From contig CM045733.1 of assembly GCA_024760905.1 (NCBI GenBank), forward strand, positions 66,005,501-66,069,500: a stretch of DNA of 64,000 nucleotides, written 5' to 3'. Below the pieces are notes generated by a model. That model had not been told where the DNA came from, made no database searches, and saw only the letters and a list, made by a program, of their open reading frames with translations. Positions 45,447-56,584 of the stretch are shown one piece after another. This stretch comes from Plotosus lineatus (lineage: Eukaryota > Chordata > Actinopteri > Siluriformes > Plotosidae). A program made the translations under genes and the position numbers. Every line of letters starts with the position of its first letter. Positions within the stretch are counted from its first letter, which is position 1.

Positions 45447-46952
45447 CTACTCTTTTTCTCTCTCATTTTCTTCATTCATCAGCTCTTCAAAGTACTCTTT
45501 CCATCTTCCCAGCACACTTCTGTCATCAGTCAATACATTTCCCTCTCTGTCCTTTATCACTCTAACTTGCTGCATGTCTTTCCCATCTCTATTTCTCTGC
45601 TGTGCTAACCTGTATAGATCATTTTCTCCCTCCTTACTGTTCAACCTATCATACAAGTCATCATACGCCCTCTGTTTGGCCTTTGACACTGCTACCTTTG
45701 CCTTATGCTGTGTCTCCCTGTACTCCTGTTTACTCTCTTCGGTCCTGTCAATGTCCCACTTCTTCTTGGCTAACCTCTTCTTTTGTACACACTCCTGCAC
45801 TTCCTCATTCCACCACCAAGTTTCCTTATCTACTTTCCTTCCAGAGGACACACCAAGTACTCTCCTACCGGTCTCCCTGATCACATTGGCTGTGGTTGTC
45901 CAGTCCTCTGGAAGCACTTCCTGACTACCCAAAGCCTGTTTCAACTCCTCCTTGAAGATAACACAACACTCTTCCTTTTTCAGCTTCCACCACTTTGTCT
46001 TCTGCTCTGCCTTTGCCTTTTTCACCTTTCTCACCATCAGTATCATCCTGCACACCACCATCCTATGCTGTTTGGCAACACTCTCACCAACTACTACTTT
46101 GCAGTCACTGACTTCCTTCAAATTACATCGCCTGCACAAGATGTAGTCTACCTGTGTGCGCCTACCTCCGCTTTCATAAGTCACCCTATGCTTCTGTTTC
46201 TTCTTGAAGAAAGTATTCACCACAGCCATTTCCATCCTTTTTGCAAAATCGATCAACATCTGTCCTTCTGTGTTCCTGTCCTGGATACCAAACCTGCCCA
46301 TCACTTCCTCGTCCCCTCTGTTGCCTGCACCAACATGTCCATTGAAGTCTGCTCCAATGACCACTCTTTCACCTCTGGGGGTATTCTGCATCACTTCATC
46401 TAAATCACTCCAGAATCTCTCCTTCTCTTCTAGCTTACATCCTGTCTGTGGGGCATAAGCACTAACAACATTGACCATCACGCCTTCAATTTCTAACTTG
46501 AGACTCATCACTCTGTCTGACACTCTTTTCACGTCTAGAACATTCCTGACAAACCCCTCCTTCAAGATGACTCCTACTCCATTTCTCTTCCCATCCACAA
46601 CATGATAAAACAGTTTAAACCCTGCTCCTAAGCTTCTAGCCTTTCTACCTTTCCACCTTGTCTCCTGAACACACAGTATGTCCACCTTCCTCCTCTGCAT
46701 CATGTCAGCCAGCTCCCTATCTTTTCCTTGCATGGTTCCAACATTCAAAGTCCCTACTCTCAGTCCTAGGCTCACGCATTTCCTCTTCTCTCTCTGCCTA
46801 CGGACACGCCTCCCGCCTCTCCTTCTTCGACGTCTTCGACCAACAGTAGTCCAATTTCCATCAGCACCCTGTTGGTTGACAGCACTGATGGCGGTCGTTG
46901 TTAACCCGGGCCTCGACCGATCCGGTATGAATTCTGTATTGATCATTTGCAT
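45447..46952 (-). CDS. RTE apurinic-type endonuclease, 501-codon open frame
   Basis: This open frame is the N-terminal part of the RTE polyprotein. A basic, arginine-rich stretch (about residues 39-58) precedes the endonuclease domain (about 65-300). Visible active-site motifs are GTLN (N70), QETRW (E97), SAYAPQ (Y166), GADFNGHVG (D202, N204), QVDYIL (D269) and QHRMVV (H296). This set fits the exonuclease III-like LINE endonucleases that nick target DNA. The basic linker after residue 300 leads towards the RT, but the frame ends after EENEREKE because of a one-base frameshift in an A-run. The antisense frames here are shadows. Confidence 0.9.
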   Translation of the reverse strand: MQMINTEFIPDRSRPGLTTTAISAVNQQGADGNWTTVGRRRRRRRGGRRVRRQREKRKCVSLGLRVGTLNVGTMQGKDRELADMMQRRKVDILCVQETRWKGRKARSLGAGFKLFYHVVDGKRNGVGVILKEGFVRNVLDVKRVSDRVMSLKLEIEGVMVNVVSAYAPQTGCKLEEKERFWSDLDEVMQNTPRGERVVIGADFNGHVGAGNRGDEEVMGRFGIQDRNTEGQMLIDFAKRMEMAVVNTFFKKKQKHRVTYESGGRRTQVDYILCRRCNLKEVSDCKVVVGESVAKQHRMVVCRMILMVRKVKKAKAEQKTKWWKLKKEECCVIFKEELKQALGSQEVLPEDWTTTANVIRETGRRVLGVSSGRKVDKETWWWNEEVQECVQKKRLAKKKWDIDRTEESKQEYRETQHKAKVAVSKAKQRAYDDLYDRLNSKEGENDLYRLAQQRNRDGKDMQQVRVIKDREGNVLTDDRSVLGRWKEYFEELMNEENEREKE

Positions 46953-47088
46953 TTTTTTTCAATGTGGCAGAAGTTTTATGCCGGATGCCCTTCCTGTCGC
47001 AACCCTCTGCATTTATCCGGGCTTGGGACCGGCATAAGGGGGAGAGACACTGGTTCGTGCCCCCCCCACCTCATGGCTGCATTAATAT

Positions 47089-47089
47089 A

Positions 47090-47127
<38 letters not shown>
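47089..47127. repeat. (TA)n microsatellite
   Basis: A TA array borders the 5' end of the RTE element, with a T-run after it. Confidence 0.96.
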
Positions 47128-47136
<9 letters not shown>

Positions 47137-47140
47137 TTTA

Positions 47141-47496
47141 TTATGCTGTTTTCTGTTTATTTTCAGCTTTCATGTAGGTGATTTGGTTGATACCAAATAA
47201 ATAACACAAATACCAGTAAAACTCTTTTATTGTTATGTTATTATTCATGTTTTCTATCTCGATGGTAATAGGCACTTACCATTCCATTCCGCTGCTAAAC
47301 ATTTTAATAAGTGCCCACCCACTCCAATTTTTAAGCGCCCTGGGCGCTTATCACGTCAATTATGGTATTTCTATTGTATTATTGAAAAAACACATTTGCC
47401 ATCATTTACAAACACATTTACCATTTAAATTTACACACAAATTTCCTTTTGTACTATATACCGATCTTTGTTATCTCACAGCCTCACCTCCTCTCA
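47141..47496. other. No gene seen
   Basis: AT-rich sequence. The phrase tgggcgcttatcacgtc (near 47,341) with cacttaccattcc before it may be a worn DNA-transposon end, unproven. Confidence 0.45.
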
Positions 47497-47728
47497 TCCT
47501 TCCATTTTCTGAGCTGGTAAATTCTAATTAGGGTTGGCTGGAGGCTGGCACCCATCTCAGCTGACTCTAGCCTCACTTCCTATCATTTGTAAATGAAAAA
47601 TAAATAAATAAATAAAAATACTAAAAATATGGGCTTTTATCGGGTCTTTTATCTGCTGTAAAGTTGATGTAGATCCCCAATGTTCTCATTTAATCCTATT
47701 ATCGTTGCAGGGAGCCTATCACAGAATC

Positions 47729-47793
<65 letters not shown>

Positions 47794-48018
47794 GTATTCA
47801 CACCATTACCTAGGGGAGATCTGGGGCAGCCAATTAGCCCATAGTGCACATCTTTGGACTGTGGGAGGAAATCAGATTACCCAGAGAAAACCCATGCAAT
47901 CATAGAAGAAACATGCAAACTCCACACAGAAATGCCTTCACCCAGAGACTCAAACCGAGTGCTGTCTTGCTGTGAGGTGGACATGCTAGCTTTTATGTCA
48001 TCTTGCCGCCCTCTGTCT
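47497..48018 (-). mobile_element. SINE-B, split and interrupted by (CA)n
   Basis: The L2-like tail (47,497-47,572) is separated by about 130 bp of other sequence from a (CA)n array (47,730-47,791). The SINE-B middle (actgtgggaggaaatcagat) and head (gagactcaaaccgagtgct, B box) follow, ending near gccgccc. The pieces are in the correct order on the minus strand. Confidence 0.7.
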
Positions 48019-48373
48019 GGTTCAGCCAATATATAAATAAAAATAGTCAGTACTATGGTTAAAGCCAAGATTATCTGACCTTTAATTTTCTTCTAACTCC
48101 ATTGGGATTATTCATATAGTCTTCTTACATATCTATTTCAGGTCTCTATACACTTGTCAAATAAAAAGAAGTACATATTTCTATGACCAATCCTACTCAG
48201 TCAAACTCATAGCAAACAGACACACAGTAATCTCTGACATATGTATTATATTTATGCATCTAGAAAAACAAACAAAAAATAAAATAAAAGGTATTTGAAC
48301 AAGATAACATTCCTTTTGTTCTTTGATATGAGGCTGAGGGCCGAAATTTAAAATTTACTGAAATTTGTTTTTT

Positions 48374-48739
48374 AATGGGGCAGTGGTGGTCTAGTGGTAT
48401 AGGGTGCTGGATCGCTGATCCAAAGGTTGGGGGTTCGAGTCCCACTCTCCACAAGGTTGCCACTCCCCCCCCCCCCCCCCCCCCAGTGCAGCTAACTGGG
48501 TTATCAAAGGCGGGCCATGTCTGTCACTGTCTATGGTGAGAGGCATGTAAAAGAACCATTGCTGACTTTCGTAAAGAGTAGCTGCAAAGTCGTCAGCGTG
48601 TTTCTGTCCCTTGCTAAAAAAAAGGGTTGTGACAGGAAGGGCATCCGACGTAAAAAACCTCTGCCAAATCAAACGTGCGAATCAGATGATTCGCTGTGGC
48701 GACTCCCGAGTAAAAGGGAAAAAGCCAAAAGGAAGACAG
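48374..48739 (+). mobile_element. SINE-A, tail R, complete, long C-tract
   Basis: The A box (tggtctagtggtata), B box (gggggttcgagtcccac), a C-tract of about 19 residues (48,466-48,484), body and tail R are all present. A perfect 17-bp duplication, actgaaatttgtttttt, lies at 48,357-48,373 and 48,740-48,756. Good preservation suggests a fairly recent insertion. Confidence 0.96.
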
Positions 48740-48756
48740 ACTGAAATTTGTTTTTT

Positions 48757-49559
48757 TTTTTTTCTTCTAATTTTCCTTCCGTTGCGAAATGTTTGAGGAT
48801 TTTTGCTGCCTTTCAAATCATTCCTTTAAATTTCAATATGGTTCAGATCTGATCTTTAACTTTGTCATTCTTTCACATTTCTCCTTTGTAGATTGATTAG
48901 TGTTCTTCGGATTCTGTTGAAAGGTCCACCTCTGGATCAACTTCAACTCTGTCCTCTCATAATGCTTTATATTAGCTTTAAGTGCCCTTTGCGTAGAATG
49001 TAGAATGCGTAAGTTAATCAATAGCTGCACCGACAGTCACTCAGCAGCAAAGAACCATAACACTCTCACACATGCTTCACAGGGGGGTGAGAGGATTTTC
49101 TCCTATTTACATTTGTATAGTGATTGTGTATAGTGAAAGCTTTCTTTAATTCATAGGTCAAAAGCACATTGTTACAAAAGGCCTTGTATTTGCCTGTATA
49201 TTCACAGGGAAACTGCTGGTTCGCCCTAATGCTCTTAGTGAACATCCAAAGCCCATTCTTATGCTTGTAAATTCATCCACTTTCGTACCAACAGCTGCCA
49301 GTAACCTGCAGTTTCTGTGATGACATTTTGGAGTTCTTGGATATTTCTTTTTCCTTCAAATGTACGTTGTCTGGCTGAATTTGCTGACTTGACTAATTCT
49401 AGATAGTGGACAGACAGCTGGTACTCAGATAACTTATCTTCCAAACTATGTACCATGTAAAATCTGGTGAAAATAAACAGCTGTCCAGACAGAGCACCTC
49501 TTCGTTTTACCCATCAAACTTAAATAAAATGCAGAAATTATACTTTGAATGTTAATGAA
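48757..49559. other. No gene seen
   Basis: Single-copy AT-rich sequence without coding signals. Confidence 0.55.
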
Positions 49560-49688
49560 TAGCCCTGTGATAGCATGGCAAGCTGTCCAGGGTGTACAAT
49601 CCCCTCACTCAGTGTCAGCTGATATGGGCCCCAGCCTTCCCGCAACCCTAATTAGGATTAAGTGGTTCAGGAAATGCACGAATGAATG
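49560..49688 (+). mobile_element. SINE tail L, 5'-truncated
   Basis: The copy starts near ccctgtgatagcatggc and ends in ggttcaggaaatgcacgaat. Only the L2-like 3' part remains. Confidence 0.75.
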
Positions 49689-49762
49689 TTGTTGAATAGT
49701 TTCTAATTCAGCAATATCCACTCAGCCTGAGGTAGATGATTGTTTAAGTATACATTACAGGG

Positions 49763-50322
49763 TATAGGCATATCTCAAAAAATTAGAATATCGTTAAAAG
49801 GGCAATCTTGGGCAGTGGTGACCTCGTGGTAAAGGTGCTGGATCACTGATCCTAAGGTTGGGGGTTCAAACCCAACTCACCACAGGTTGTCCGTGTCCCC
49901 TCAGTGCGGCTAACTGGGTTATCAAAGGCCGGCCATGTCTCTCACTGTCTATGGTTCATGCAAAAGGTTCATGTAAAAGAACCATTTCTGACTTTCGACA
50001 AGAGTACCTGCAAGGTTGTCAGTGTGTTTCTGCCCTGTAATGGCCTGGCGAGTTGTCCGGGTGTACTCTGCCCTTGCCCGGAGTCGGCTGGGATGGGCAC
50101 AAGCCTCTCCGCAACCCTAATTAAGATTAGGCTGTTCCAGAAAGTGAACTGAACTGAACAATATTCTAGTTTACTGAGACACAGGATTGTAGGTTTTCCT
50201 TATCGGTCAGCCATAATCACAATTTCAAAACAAAAGGCTTGAAATGCTTTACTCTGTGTAATGCATCTAAAATATGGGTTTTACTTTCTGAACTGAGTTG
50301 CAAAAATATTGTCCTTTTAGTT
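49763..50322 (+). mobile_element. Tc1-like deletion derivative with a SINE inserted
   Basis: The left part has the inverted end (tatctcaaaaaattagaata). After the SINE-A (49,808-50,158) comes the 3' non-coding part of the same Tc1-like family, with cagccataatcac and aaaggcttgaaatgctttac. These parts match 54,743-54,930. The coding region is absent. Confidence 0.65.
49808..50158 (+). mobile_element. SINE-A, tail L, complete
   Basis: Head ggcagtggtgacctcgtggt and gggggttcaaacccaac, C-tract, body with a small duplication (ggttcatgcaaaaggttcat), and L2-like tail ending in gaactgaactgaa. It sits in a Tc1-like element. Confidence 0.9.
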
Positions 50323-50324
50323 CA

Positions 50325-50663
50325 GTTAATTTTCTGTAACCGTTTAATCCTAATTAGGGTTGCGCGGAGGCTGGCACCCATCCCAGCCGACTCCGGGCAA
50401 GGGCAGAGTACACCCTGGATGGCTTGCCAGGCCATCGCTGGGTGGAAACACGCTGGAGGCTTTGCAGCTACTCTTGTCAAAAGTCAGCAATGGTTCTTTT
50501 ACATGAACCTCATCTCACCATAGACAGTAAGAGACATGGCCAGCCTTTGATAACCCAGTTAGCTGCACTGAGGGGACAGTGACAACCTGTGGTGAGTGCG
50601 GCTTGAACCCCAACCTTAGGATCAGTGATCCAGCACCTTTACCACTAGGCCACCACTGCCCCT
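50325..50663 (-). mobile_element. SINE-A, tail L, complete
   Basis: The plus strand begins cagttaattttctgtaaccg and ends in gccaccactgcccc. Body, C-tract and B box (gcttgaacccca) are clear. It sits between two Tc1-like segments, in opposite orientation to the SINE at 49,808. Confidence 0.9.
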
Positions 50664-51624
50664 ATACTAGAATAGTGTAAAAAAATTGAATATTTGAAAG
50701 TTATGGTGTCACACCCTAATCAGCTATTTATGTCAAAGCACCGTCAAAGGTTTCTTGAGCTTTTAAATGATCTCTTCGTTTGGGTCAGTAGACTGCACAA
50801 TCATGAGGAAGACTGATAATATGACAGTTCACCTGAAGACAGTCATTGATACCTTACACAAGCAGGGCAAGCCACAAAACTTAATTGCTAAAGAAGCTGA
50901 TTGTTCACAGATTCAAGATTTAAAAGTCTTTATTTTCATTATGTTCACAAATACCGAAATTTCATATGAGGCATTCAGCATTAAAAGGTGCAAAACTTTA
51001 AAAAGATGTCAACAAGTTACAAAGGTGCAAATGAGACAATAAACTTGAATGTCAAGAATGGAACATAAGCAGAAGGAATTCTGTACACTAATATTAAAGT
51101 AAAAATATAAAATATAAATGTAAATTCTGTAACTACGAATGCGAATTGAACACTGGAGATATACAATATGTACACGGCGGCATTGTCGAATGAAATGAAT
51201 AAATATTCGCAGCAAGGTGGATGGACTAAAATGTAAATAACCAAAGTAGATTAAGTAGAATATAAGTCAGGTAAAGTGCGGCAATGCAAAACAGTCGTAG
51301 AGTTTTGTGGATTCATTGTTCTTTTACAAAGAACTGATGTTTGAGTAAAAGTGTAAGTGAGTGAGTATGTGTTAGTGGAGGAACGTTGCATGTGTTTCTG
51401 TGTGTGGGCTGATAGCAAGGGCGTGGTGGGGCAATGGATTTCACTGCTCCGGGGTAAATGCTGTTTTTGAAACTGGTTGTGCTGGTCTTGATGTTTCTCT
51501 ACCGCTTTCATGAAGGAATTGGTACAAATAATCCATTTCCCGTGTGTGTAAGATCCGTCGCGATGTGACTAGCTTTATTCTTGACTGGACAGCATATATT
51601 GTGTCTAGGTCTGGTAGATAGCAG

Positions 51625-51995
51625 TCCACAATGGCGGCACAGTAGCATAGAGATTGGCACATCTGCCTCACAGCAAGAAGATACTGGGTTTGATTCCCAG
51701 CTCAGGTGTTTCTCTGTGGAGTTTGCCTGTTCTCCCTGTGCTTGCGTGGGTTTCCTCCAGGTACTCCAGTTTTCTCCCAAAGTCCAAAAACATGCACAGT
51801 AGGTTAATTTGCTGTTCCTAGTTGCCCCTAATTGTGAATGTGAGTATGAATGTTTCCGTCAGTGTCGCCCCGTGATGGCCTGGCGATCTGTCCAGGGTGT
51901 ATCCACTCTTGTCCGGAGTCAGCTGAGATGGGTGCCAGCCTCCTTTTGACCATAATAAGGATTAAGCAGTTAAGAAAATGGATATGGATGGGTAG
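51625..51995 (+). mobile_element. SINE-B, complete
   Basis: The head ggcggcacagtagcatagag, B box gggtttgattcccag, middle gtggagtttgcctgttctcc, and the L2-like tail ending in aagaaaatggatatggatgg. This is the best SINE-B copy in the window. It lies within the minus-strand LINE. Confidence 0.92.
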
Positions 51996-52127
51996 CCCAC
52001 AATCCCCTGTGCACTTCTTACCATCTGGGCTAAGTCATTTCTGTCCTTAGCAGTGCAGTTGCTGTACCACACCATTGCAGTGAAACAGAGAATACGTTCA
52101 ACTGCAGCACTGTAGAAATTCTTGACA

Positions 52128-52292
52128 TTTACCGCATTTGACAGACGTTCTTATCCAGAGCAACTTACAATTATAATTTTTTTTTATGCAACAATTGAAG
52201 GTTACGGGCCTTACTCAAGGTCTAACAGTGGTGATAGTGGTGGAGTGGACCTTTGGATTAGTAACCCATTGTATTAACCACTAAGCCACTGC
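52128..52292 (-). mobile_element. Short tRNA-derived SINE of the otophysan-common type
   Basis: The minus strand begins agcagtggcttagtggttaa, whose A box fits TRGCNNAGYNGG, with a worn B box (aaggtccactcc). The plus strand ends in the familiar gacagacgttcttatccaga region near 52,150. About 165 bp long. It lies within the LINE. Confidence 0.75.
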
Positions 52293-54947
52293 TGCCTCTT
52301 CTTGAGCAGCTGAGATTAGAGTCCAGTATGTTTCAGTTTCTGAGGAAGAAAAGCCATTGTTGGACCTTCTTCACCATATGTGAGGTCTTAACAGACCAGA
52401 AAGAAAGTCAGAAGAAATGTGTATGTACAGGAACTTAATACTGTCTACACGATCCAGGACCCCCCCCCCCCCCATCCTCCCATGAATACAAAGAAGAGCA
52501 TTACCTGTCTTTCTGGTCTTCCTATAGTCCATTATGACCTCATTGGTCTTACCACCGTTATTCTTTGATAAACACCAGTTTATCAGGTGCTGAAGCTCCT
52601 CTTTATAGTGAGTCTCATCATTGTCTGATTTGAGGCCTACTATGGTGGTGCCATTGGCAAACTTTACAAACATGTTTTTGGAGCAGATCAGTCATGTGTA
52701 AAGAGGCTGAAGAGGGTCGAGCTGAGTACACAGCCCTGTGACGTTCCAGTGTTCAGGATCAGAGTGGATCATGTAGAGTTTCTTATCCTCACTGCCTGAA
52801 GTCAGTGTAAAGTCTTCTGTAAAGTGATTCTCCCTGTAGGCAACTGAAGGCTGTCCAGCCCCGCAGGTGTAGTGTCCTTGATGTGGTAAACGAGGATACT
52901 ATAAAAGCACTTAATGATTACCAGGGTAAGGACAACCAGTCTGTAGTCATTGAGGCAAGTGGTGGCTGATGTTTTGGGCACAGGCACAATGATGGAAAAC
53001 TTGATATAGACAGGGGCAGAGAAAGTTGCAGGGACAAGTTGAAAATGTAAAGGAAAACTCCTGCCAGGTGGTCAGTGCATGATTTCAGGGTGCAGCCCAA
53101 CACGTTATCTGGTCCTGCAGCCTAGTTGATGTTGATCTTCCTCAGGGTATTACACACTTGGTACCGCTGCAAAATGAGGGTCTGCTGCGGCTCCTCTGGT
53201 GGAGGAAGATGCACAGTCTCCCTGCTGCTCGATAAGCAAGCAAAGAAGTTGTTCAGGGTGTCAGGCAGAGTGGGGTCATGGCTGACCTGCTGGATGCTAT
53301 GCTTATAGTCCGTGATGGTCCTTATACATTTCTACGTGTTGTATGGGTTGTTGTTGGTAAAGTGCTCCTTGATATGCTGTTTGTACCCGAGTTTGGCCAG
53401 TTGGATGCCCTTTTTCAGTTCTTTCCAGGCCATACAGTAAGCCAGCCTGGCACCTGTTCTGAAGGCTGCATTCTGGGCTTTAAGTAGGGGCCACACTGTG
53501 CTGTCCATCATTGGCTTCTGGTTTGGCAAAGCTCTGATGGACTTTTTGGGCAGGACAGTGTCAGTGCAGAAATGAACATAGGACAGAACAGTTGACCTGT
53601 AGTCCTTCAGATCAATGCACTATTTGAACACATCCTAGTCTGTGTGCTTGAAGTCTTGTAGTGTTGATAAAACCTCCTCAGTCCTGATCTGCCCGGTTCT
53701 GGTGGTGGGTTTAATCCTGCAAAGGTTTATACGCTGGGATCAGCTTCACTGTGATATGGATTGGTGTGCCCACACGAGGAGTTGCAAGAGCTTTGCATGC
53801 TCCTGGAATGTTGCAATAAACTACAGAGGGCAGTATCCAAGAATGTTCATGGAAAGTTGAGTGGAAGAAAAATGTGTGTTAGGAAAAGGTGCACCAGCAA
53901 AAGTAATAACCTCAGTTTTGAAAGGCTAGAGGCTGGAGTTAATGAATCAGAAGCCACTACACACAGACAAACCCTAGACATGGTCTACAAATGTCACATT
54001 CCTTGTGTTAAGCCACTCCTAAATCAGCGATTATGTCAAAAGTGCCTTACCTGGGCTGGGGAGCAAAAGAACTGGACTGTTGCTCAGTAGTCCAAAGTTC
54101 TCTTTTCAGATAAAAAATAAGTTTCGCATTGCATTTTGAAATCAAGCTCCCAGAGTCTGGAGGCAGGGAGGTGAGGTACAGAATCCACGTTGCTTGGAGT
54201 CCAATGTGAAGTTTGGACAGTCAATAATGTTTTGAGCTGCAATATCATCTGCTGATGTTGGGCCAGTGTATTTTCTGAGGTCCATGTCAATGCAGCCTTC
54301 TACCAGAACATTTTTGTACTTCATGTTTCCTTCTGCTGCCAAGCTTTATTGATATGCTGATTCATTTTTCAGCACTACTATACACTTACCCAAACTGCTG
54401 ATGGTACCAAAAGCTGGTTTAGTGGCTATGGTGTTGCTGTGTTTGATTGGCCACCAACCTCGGCTAATCTAAACCCCATAGAGAATCTATGGGGTATTGT
54501 CAAGAGGAAGATGACAGACACCAGAAGCAACAATGCAAATGACTTGAAGGCTACTATCAAAGCGACCTGGGCTTTAATTACACCTGAGCAGAGTCATAGG
54601 CTTATTGCCTTCATGCCATATTGCATTGATGCAGTAAGTCATTGCATGAATAGTCCAAACCAAGTATTAAGTGCATAGAAATCATCACACTTTTCAGAAC
54701 CGTGACATTTTTGTTTAAAATATCTTTTTTAAATTTATATTATGTAATATTCCAATTTTCTCAGAGACAAATATTTATGTTTTCCTTATCTGCAATCCAT
54801 AATCATCACAAGTTCAAGAAATAAAGGCTTGAAATATTTCACTCTATGTGTAATGAATCTATGTATTACATGGGTTTCACTTTCTGACCTGAGTACTGAA
54901 AAATATTGACCTTTTTAATAATATTCTAATCATTTAGATGCACCAGT

Positions 54948-55343
54948 AAGCAAAAAAGTACACAGAATATAGTTTAATTCTTACATTCTCAAATTCATGA
55001 TGGATGCAGGTGACCCCTAGAAGCACACCTGAGTAGGTACAGAAAAGCTGTGTTATGGCATCTCTTTAATTCTTTTTAATCAGCAAAGGAACAAAATACT
55101 AGGTAAAGGAACTCCCGAGACCAGTGACTTTGCTTTGTCTTTATTGCCCTTGATGTATTGACTTAACATTTACAGCAGCTTTAAATAATTACAATAATCT
55201 TTGAGGCCTGCAACTATATGCTTTGTCTCTAGATCCTGCATCTCTTGACTCGGAGAGGACATCCTCTAGATGAAGAAATAAATACTGGAGATTGCTTTCA
55301 AATAGTGATTTGGCATTAGCTCACTCAAAAAAACCGGACTTTA
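54948..55343. other. No gene seen
   Basis: Single-copy sequence without coding signals. Confidence 0.6.
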
Positions 55344-55596
55344 TTCATTTTCTGAGCCACTTAATCCTAAGTAGGGTCACAGGGAGGCAGGCTGGTCCAT
55401 CTCAGCTGAATCTTGGTGAGGACAGCCTGTCAGGCCATCAGAGGGCCAAAACACACACTCACTACTGTGCAAGGAAACCCACACAAACAAAAGGAGAACA
55501 TGCAAACTCCGAAATAAATGTCTGAGCTGGGAATTGAACACAGGACCTTCTTGCTGTGAGCTGTACATGCTAACCACTACCCCACCGTGATGCACA
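55344..55596 (-). mobile_element. SINE-B, internally shortened
   Basis: The plus strand shows the L2-like tail (ccacttaatcctaagtaggg), the middle (gagaacatgcaaactccg) and the head (gaattgaacacaggacc, B box; accactaccccaccgtg, A box). A poly(A) run follows at 55,597-55,619. Confidence 0.85.
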
Positions 55597-55668
55597 AAAA
55601 AAAAAAAAAAAAAAAAAAAGACTATTTTTTTAAAAAGAAAATATGTCCAGCAGAATTGTATTAATTGG

Positions 55669-55960
55669 GGCCGGTGGTGTAGTGTTTAGGGTGCTGAGCT
55701 CATGATCAGGAGGTTGTGTGTTTGAATCCCAGTTAGACCCCCACTGTGCTAAGACCCCCCGGGCAAGGTCTTAACCACAAGTGTGCCTCTGTTCACCCAA
55801 CAGTATAAATGGGTACCAGTAAAATATACTGGGAAGGTAACCTGTGATGGACTTGCGCCCCATCCAGGGGGAGTTGAACTCCTGGTAGCTTCATGCTATG
55901 GAAACTGGGGATAAGCACCGGCCTGATGAGCCACTCGGCTCGGGTGTAAAAAGCCCAACA
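55669..55960 (+). mobile_element. SINE-C, complete
   Basis: The head ggggccggtggtgtagtgtt and B box tgtttgaatcccag are followed by the body (acagtataaatgggtacc, gagttgaactcctgg) and the 3' end ggggataagcaccggcctga. It is near-identical in layout to the minus-strand copy at 23,430. Confidence 0.9.
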
Positions 55961-56072
55961 GACTAGAATTGTATTCAGGGTAGATGCACTGAAACTTTCG
56001 AAGCTTAAAGATATGCTTCCCTATCCCAAGTGAAGTATAATCACTAATAAATTCATTTATTTATTTTTTTCC

Positions 56073-56432
56073 ATTCATCCATCAATTCAATTTTTGAACC
56101 ACTTAAGCCCAACTATGGTCTTGGGATGCTGACTCTGGGCAAGGATAGGGTACAGCCTGAATAGCTTGCCAGACCTTGGCCCTTGCAGGACCAACAAAAA
56201 TGCAATCATTCATACTCTCACTCACATATAGGGCAATTTTTTGAACCTCCAATCAGGACACTGGGCATGTTTTTGGATTGTGGGAGGAAACCAGAGTACT
56301 CGGAAAAGACCCACACAAGCACATGGATAACATGCAAACTCCAAACATAAATGCTCAAGGCTGGAAATCAAAGCTGGGACCTTCTTGATGTGAGTTTAAA
56401 GTACTAACCATTGTGGCACCGTGTCACCCCAA
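56073..56432 (-). mobile_element. SINE-B, old copy
   Basis: ATTC-type start, L2-like tail with a deletion near 56,130, the middle (tgtgggaggaaaccagagta), and a worn head ending near gtgtcacccc. Confidence 0.8.
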
Positions 56433-56584
56433 TAATAAATAATAATAATAATTACTTTTTTAATGAATGCTACATGATGGGATGGTGCATAATCATATAT
56501 CTGTAAAACTAAAAAGCCTTTTGAACAAAAATAGCAACAAAGGTGTGACCATTCCCAGAAGAAATCTGCCTACCAAAGGTTTCT

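Larger units (their letters stand above)
43917..47085 (-). mobile_element. RTE-clade LINE, nearly full length (about 3.2 kb), inactive
   Basis: On the minus strand the order is a 5' leader (47,085-46,953; it contains gacaggaagggcatccggc), the endonuclease frame, reverse transcriptase motifs, the C-terminal region ending in CGDP, and a 3' end of AAG repeats. Length and single-ORF layout fit RTE elements, usually about 3.2-3.3 kb. Endonuclease and RT motifs can be identified, but the frame is broken several times, so it cannot make its own enzyme. The other six RTE fragments in the window belong to the same family. Confidence 0.93.
50925..53825 (-). pseudogene. CR1/L2/Rex1-group LINE, degenerate, with two SINE insertions
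   Basis: On the minus strand the RT relic reads [20 protein letters not shown] (near 53,050-53,120), [17 protein letters not shown] (near 52,910-52,960) and FVKFANGTTIVGLKSDNDE (52,620-52,673). In the last, the usual FADD is FANG, so the catalytic box is lost. Later motifs are INWCLSKNN and VDSIKFLYIHISSD. The 3' end is the attcaagatttaaaagtc block at 50,925. SINE insertions lie at 51,625-51,995 and 52,128-52,292. I lean towards a Rex1-like relative but cannot decide the clade by eye. Confidence 0.75.
50664..54945 (+). pseudogene. Tc1-like transposon, split by a 2.9-kb LINE
   Basis: The 5' part (50,664-50,924) starts inside the inverted repeat. It includes the transposase N-terminus (MRKTDNMTVHLK, near 50,804, then KQGKPQNLIAKEA). 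After the LINE insertion the element resumes near 53,826 and runs to the right end (gatgcaccag, 54,938-54,947). Coding relics are frameshifted. The frame 54,439-54,678 keeps WPPTSANLNPIENLWGIV, the end of the DDE domain with its third acidic residue (E15 of the frame). The element cannot encode a whole enzyme. Confidence 0.82.

Noticed and set aside
45574..46458. Long plus-strand frames of 84-206 codons
   Set aside because: They are antisense shadows of the RTE endonuclease/RT coding strand.
50767..51042. 91-codon frame as an intact transposase
   Set aside because: Only its first part is Tc1-like; after about 50,924 it runs into LINE 3' sequence.
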